Below the pieces are notes generated by a model, which worked only from the letters and a program-made list of their open reading frames with translations, was not told where the DNA came from and did no database searches. A DNA stretch of 16,521 nt from Candidatus Gastranaerophilales bacterium (lineage in GTDB: Bacteria; Cyanobacteriota; Vampirovibrionia; Gastranaerophilales; Gastranaerophilaceae). The first letter of the stretch is position 1. The number at the start of each line of letters is the position of its first letter. The translations under genes and the position numbers were made by a program. Shown here one piece after another: positions 13,017 through 16,521 of the stretch. Where the stretch lies: the NCBI GenBank assembly GCA_900548405.1, contig UNSJ01000043.1, positions 1 through 16,521 of the forward strand. Reading direction: 5' to 3'.

Positions 13017-15872
13017 ATGGGTAATAGTAAAACTTTAATTTTGATTGACGGTCATGCGCTGGCATTTAGACAATACTTTGCTTTAGAGAGAACTAACATG
13101 AAAACATCCGAGGGAACTCCTACTTGGGCGGTTTACGGATTTTTCAAGGCTGTTTTTGATTTGCTTAAAAACGATAATTTAAAAGCTGATGCGATTGCAG
13201 TTGCTTTTGATGTGAGCCATAAAACTTTTAGAACAGAAATGTATGAGGATTATAAGTGTAATCGGGAAGCTATGCCTGACACTATGAGAACCCAAATGGA
13301 GCTGATATATGAAGGTTTAAAAGCTTTTAACATACCTGTTTATACTAAAGAGGGGTTTGAGGCTGACGATGTTATCGGAACTATTTCCCGTGAAGCTTGT
13401 GAATTGGGGCATAAAGTTTTAATTCTTACAGGCGATCAGGATGCATTTCAGCTTGTTGATAAAGAAGGCTGTGTAAAAGTCATTCTTCCTTCAAAGGGTG
13501 AACTTGTTGAGTATAATTGGGATAAAATTTATGAAAAACTTGGAGTTTATCCTAATCAGGTTATAGATTATAAGGGGTTGAGAGGTGACACATCAGACTG
13601 CATTCCGGGAGTTAAAGGAATTGGAGAAAAAACTGCTCAAAAGCTTTTGGAAAGATACGGTACTTTAGATGCTTGTTTGGCAGATTGTGAAAATATACCT
13701 GAAAAGTCAGTTAGAGAAAAGATTTGTTCAGGAAAAGAGCAGGCTAAATTAAGCCAATATCTTGCCACAATTATTAGAGATTTGGATATTGATTTTGATT
13801 TTGATAAAACTAAAGTTGAACTTCCTGATATTTCTGTTGTTACCGAATATCTTAAAAAAATGCAGTTTTACAGCTTTATCAAAAATATTAATGAAATAAT
13901 GTATTCATTTGATAAAGTTGAGCACACTGCCCCGTTGATGGCTGAAGGAGTTGATAATAACGGAAGTATGCAGCTGGGATTTTTCTCGGAAGTTGTTAAT
14001 GAGCAATTGAACCAAGATTCGTTTGAGTATGAAAAAAAATTAATTACTGACAGTTCTGATTTAAGTGAAATGATAAACGAATTGGAATCAAAATCTTTAA
14101 TTGCTTTTAAAATTTATGCAGATGTAATTAATGCAGTTGATGCTTCAGTTATTGGGATTGCTTTTTCATATAATGATGATTTATCATCAGATGATTCTTC
14201 TATTTATGTATCTTCCAATAACTCTGTTACAAAAACATTCTACATACCTTTGGGACATACGAGTTTAGAAAATCAGTTAAGAAAAAATGATGTTTTCGAG
14301 GCTTTAAGAAATGTTTTTGAAAATGATAAGATTAAGAAAACAACTTATAATGCAAAAATTGATTATAATATTTTAAGATGCAATAATATCTGCTTAAACG
14401 GTATTATTTTTGATATTCTTCTGGCAAGTTATGTTAAAGATCCGCAGAGAAATCATGAGCTTGATATACAATCAATGGAGCATTTAAACCATGCAATATG
14501 TCCGTATGCACCGTTTGAAAAAGACAAGAGAAAGAAAATTCACTTTAAAGACACTCCCATAGAAAGTTCATTCGGATGTGCGGCAGATGAGATTTCTACC
14601 ATACTTGAGCTTACAAAATTTTGGATAAAAGAGCTTGATGAAAAAGAGCTTAAGCTCACTTATGACATAGAAATCCCTTTATCTTTGGTGCTTTCTGATA
14701 TGGAATATAATGGTGTTGCAATTGATGTTAATTATTTAGACAGATTAACTCTAAGTATGAATCATTCTTTAAAGAAAATTGAGACAAAGGTTTATGACAT
14801 TGCAGAAACTGTTTTTAATTTAAATTCTCCAAGACAGGTTGGTGAAATTTTATTTGAAAAATTAGGATTAAAAGCTAAGAAAAAACGCGGTAAAGCTAAT
14901 TATTCAACGAATGCAGCTGTGTTGGAAGAACTTGCGGAAGAATATGAAATAGCACGTTTAATTTTGGATTACAGAAAATATTCCAAATTAAAATCTACAT
15001 ACACAGAGGCCCTGCCTGCATTAGTTGATAAGCATGATGACAGAATTCATACCTCTTATAATCAAACTGTTACGGCAACAGGCAGATTGTCATCTTCAAA
15101 CCCGAATTTACAAAATATTCCTATCCGAACAGAGGAAGGAAATAAGATACGTAACGCGTTTGTAGCACAAGACAGAGAAAACGGGCTTATACTGTCTGCT
15201 GACTATTCTCAAATAGAATTAAGACTTCTTGCTCATATTACTCAGGACAAAAACTTATCCGAGGCTTTTAACATCGGCATTGATGTGCACACACTTACTG
15301 CTTCTAAGGTTTTTGAAGTGGAAGTAAACAATGTTACAAAAGATATGCGCTACAAAGCTAAAGCTGTAAACTTTGGAATTATATACGGGCAAAGCAAATA
15401 CGGTCTTGCTAAAGCTTTAGGAATTTCAAATGCCGAAGCTGAGTTATTTATTGATAAATACTTTGCTACATATCCGAGAGTAAAGGCTTATATGGAAGGT
15501 ACTATCCGTGAGGTAGAAGAAAAAGGATATGTTGAAACAATTTTCGGACGTAAGCGTTATTTGGCATCAGAACTTGCAAGTTCTAACGGTATGATTAGAG
15601 AGTTTGCAAAACGTGCTGCCATAAACCAGCCAATGCAGGGAACTGCTGCTGATTTGATGAAAATTGCAATGATTGATTTTTCTAAAAAGTTGAAAGAAAA
15701 TAATTTAAGTTCTAAAATGATTATGCAAGTGCATGATGAACTGGTTGTCGAGGTTTCAAAATCAGAACTTGAAACAGTTAAGCACTTAATTAAAGAAGCA
15801 ATGGAACTAAATCAGCCTTTATCTGTTCCACTGGTTGTAGATGTTAATGTAGGAGAGTCATGGAAAGAATAG
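13017..15872 (+). CDS. polA: DNA polymerase I
   Basis: Pol I fills repair gaps and replaces Okazaki primers. The 951-residue protein has a 5'-3' exonuclease domain (about 1-295, with LIDGHALAFR, EADDVIG, LTGDQDAFQLV and GVKGIGEKTA), a 3'-5' exonuclease-like domain (about 340-540) and a polymerase domain (about 550-951). Polymerase motifs are intact: A, LSADYSQIELR with Asp729; B, RYKAKAVNFGIIYG with Arg778, Lys782 and Phe786; C, QVHDELV with Asp907. The proofreading site looks dead: where active enzymes have DxE this protein has FKIYAD (364-369), and the motif III Tyr..Asp is Cys521..Glu525, although Asn445 and Asp449 of motif II remain. The ATG at 13017 gives the expected MGNSKTLILIDGHALA, but no ribosome binding site is visible. 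Confidence 0.96.
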   Translation: MGNSKTLILIDGHALAFRQYFALERTNMKTSEGTPTWAVYGFFKAVFDLLKNDNLKADAIAVAFDVSHKTFRTEMYEDYKCNREAMPDTMRTQMELIYEGLKAFNIPVYTKEGFEADDVIGTISREACELGHKVLILTGDQDAFQLVDKEGCVKVILPSKGELVEYNWDKIYEKLGVYPNQVIDYKGLRGDTSDCIPGVKGIGEKTAQKLLERYGTLDACLADCENIPEKSVREKICSGKEQAKLSQYLATIIRDLDIDFDFDKTKVELPDISVVTEYLKKMQFYSFIKNINEIMYSFDKVEHTAPLMAEGVDNNGSMQLGFFSEVVNEQLNQDSFEYEKKLITDSSDLSEMINELESKSLIAFKIYADVINAVDASVIGIAFSYNDDLSSDDSSIYVSSNNSVTKTFYIPLGHTSLENQLRKNDVFEALRNVFENDKIKKTTYNAKIDYNILRCNNICLNGIIFDILLASYVKDPQRNHELDIQSMEHLNHAICPYAPFEKDKRKKIHFKDTPIESSFGCAADEISTILELTKFWIKELDEKELKLTYDIEIPLSLVLSDMEYNGVAIDVNYLDRLTLSMNHSLKKIETKVYDIAETVFNLNSPRQVGEILFEKLGLKAKKKRGKANYSTNAAVLEELAEEYEIARLILDYRKYSKLKSTYTEALPALVDKHDDRIHTSYNQTVTATGRLSSSNPNLQNIPIRTEEGNKIRNAFVAQDRENGLILSADYSQIELRLLAHITQDKNLSEAFNIGIDVHTLTASKVFEVEVNNVTKDMRYKAKAVNFGIIYGQSKYGLAKALGISNAEAELFIDKYFATYPRVKAYMEGTIREVEEKGYVETIFGRKRYLASELASSNGMIREFAKRAAINQPMQGTAADLMKIAMIDFSKKLKENNLSSKMIMQVHDELVVEVSKSELETVKHLIKEAMELNQPLSVPLVVDVNVGESWKE

Positions 15873-16297
15873 ATTTAAAAAAACTGTTTATAATTTCGTT
15901 AATATCTGTTTTTGGTGCAGGAAGTTTATTATTACCGGCTTATGCTGATGATGTAATGACTATAAGCACTTTAGTTACTCCTCAAAATGTTGATTTTAAT
16001 ATCTGTACAAAAACATATAATATGCCTGCGGATAAATTGTTTTATCTTGCTATGGCAAGTGCAAACGCAAACAGATTTAAGATAGAAGAAATTCAGTCTA
16101 AAACAGGTTACATCCTTTTTACAGCTGTAAATAAGCAATATTTGGCAAGTATAGCAAAAGTTGATTCAACACATTCTATGTTAAAAATTACTCCTACAAA
16201 TAATAATTACTTTTTTGCACCGGGTATTGTGTTGAACTTTTTCAAATATATTGATATAAATGCAACAGCTCCTGTTGTTACTGTACCTAAAGTATAG
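15860..16297 (+). CDS. Hypothetical small exported protein overlapping polA
   Basis: I do not recognise a family. The 145-residue protein starts MERIDLKKLF and has a classic signal peptide: basic n-region, hydrophobic core to about residue 27, and cleavage probably after PAYA (27-30). The mature part is about 115 residues and contains a YNMPADKLFYLAMASANANRF helix-like segment followed by alternating polar/hydrophobic stretches suggestive of beta strands, and a Pro/Val-rich end (APVVTVPKV). It has one Cys (in FNICTKT) and no lipobox. The start codon lies 13 bases inside the end of polA, and AGGAG at 15851-15855 is its ribosome binding site. It is therefore co-transcribed and probably coupled with polA. 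A periplasmic protein tied to a DNA polymerase is an odd pairing and more likely reflects compact packing than joint function. Confidence 0.82.
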   Translation: MERIDLKKLFIISLISVFGAGSLLLPAYADDVMTISTLVTPQNVDFNICTKTYNMPADKLFYLAMASANANRFKIEEIQSKTGYILFTAVNKQYLASIAKVDSTHSMLKITPTNNNYFFAPGIVLNFFKYIDINATAPVVTVPKV

Positions 16298-16309
16298 CAA
16301 AATTTTTTA

Positions 16310-16337
16310 TTTACGCTTTTTATTGGTTAAATATACT
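16310..16337 (+). promoter_or_regulatory. Promoter of the gene at 16376
   Basis: TTTACG (16310-16315, 4 of 6) is followed after 16 bases by TATACT (16332-16337, 5 of 6). The start would be near 16344, with a leader of about 32 bases carrying an AAGGAA ribosome binding site. Confidence 0.5.
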
Positions 16338-16344
16338 TTTAACC
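16325..16344. promoter_or_regulatory. Inverted repeat centred on the -10 box
   Basis: GGTTAAA (16325-16331) and TTTAACC (16338-16344) are perfect inverted repeats whose six-base spacer is the TATACT -10 box itself. A protein bound here would block the promoter, so it is a candidate operator. Without a T run behind it, it is a poor terminator, although it could still be a 3' hairpin for the gene ending at 16297. Confidence 0.4.
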
Positions 16345-16375
16345 TGTAAAAAGATGCATAAATAAGGAATTAAAT

Positions 16376-16521
16376 ATGATATTACCTGTAACTTATAATA
16401 ACTTTAATAGACAAAATAATCAAAATATTGCTTTTAAAGGGGGAGGTATAAAGGCTTCAGGTTCATTAAGTTATTCGCTCAAGTCCTCAGTGCAAGATAT
16501 TATTGGGGCTTATAAAGATAT
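16376..16521 (+). CDS. Start of an unidentified gene with N-terminal NIAFKG motif (partial)
   Basis: An ATG at 16376, preceded by AAGGAA (16364-16369, 6-base spacing), opens a frame that runs to the window end, giving 48 full codons. The product begins MILPVTYNNFNRQNNQN, continues IAFKGGGIKASGS, and then has a Ser-rich stretch and VQDIIGAYKD. There is no signal peptide in the visible part. The Asn/Gln-rich start followed by I-A-F-K-G resembles the I-T-F-T-A start of the protein at 1821. The product cannot be named from this fragment. Confidence 0.72.
   Translation, partial: MILPVTYNNFNRQNNQNIAFKGGGIKASGSLSYSLKSSVQDIIGAYKD

Overview
The window is AT-rich chromosomal DNA with densely packed housekeeping genes. 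It suggests a diderm bacterium with peptidoglycan: there is an anhydromuramic-acid kinase, an exported PBP4-type peptidase, a DUF374 acyltransferase and surface-sugar enzymes. The best guess for the lineage is Gastranaerophilales/Vampirovibrionia (Melainabacteria), a non-photosynthetic relative of cyanobacteria. This rests on base composition, gene style and two short proteins with an N-terminal I-x-F-x-[AG] motif. It is inference, since no marker gene such as rRNA is present.

Layout. Positions 1-47 hold the start of a minus-strand gene that leaves the window. Positions 48-572 are a long non-coding stretch with a TTAAG/CTTAA half-site cluster, a good promoter, a possible 51-codon ORF and a strong terminator; it may encode a small RNA or small protein. 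anmK (573-1700) and an unknown 114-residue protein (1821-2165) follow on the plus strand. A minus-strand cluster runs from 6012 down to 2162: a GT2 glycosyltransferase, then after a promoter a Gfo/Idh/MocA dehydrogenase, a CDP-alcohol phosphatidyltransferase, trmL and nnrD. A small glycine-rich membrane protein (6191-6607) points into a second minus-strand operon (9430 to 6604) of DUF374 acyltransferase, nitrilase-family amidase and PBP4-type peptidase, joined by overlapping frames. On the plus strand, tig, clpP and clpX form the classic protein-quality-control block. They are followed by polA and, overlapping its end, a small exported protein. A new gene starts at 16376 and runs off the end.

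How the genes work together. Peptidoglycan turnover (AnmK, PBP4) and envelope building (glycosyltransferase, dehydrogenase, phosphatidyltransferase, acyltransferase) are one theme. Protein folding and degradation (Tig, ClpP, ClpX) is the second. Metabolite and RNA repair or modification (NnrD, nitrilase-family amidase, TrmL) and DNA repair synthesis (Pol I) are the third. No mobile element, CRISPR array, tRNA or rRNA was seen. The least explained parts are the 48-572 region, the small proteins at 1821, 6191 and 15860, and the truncated gene at 16376.
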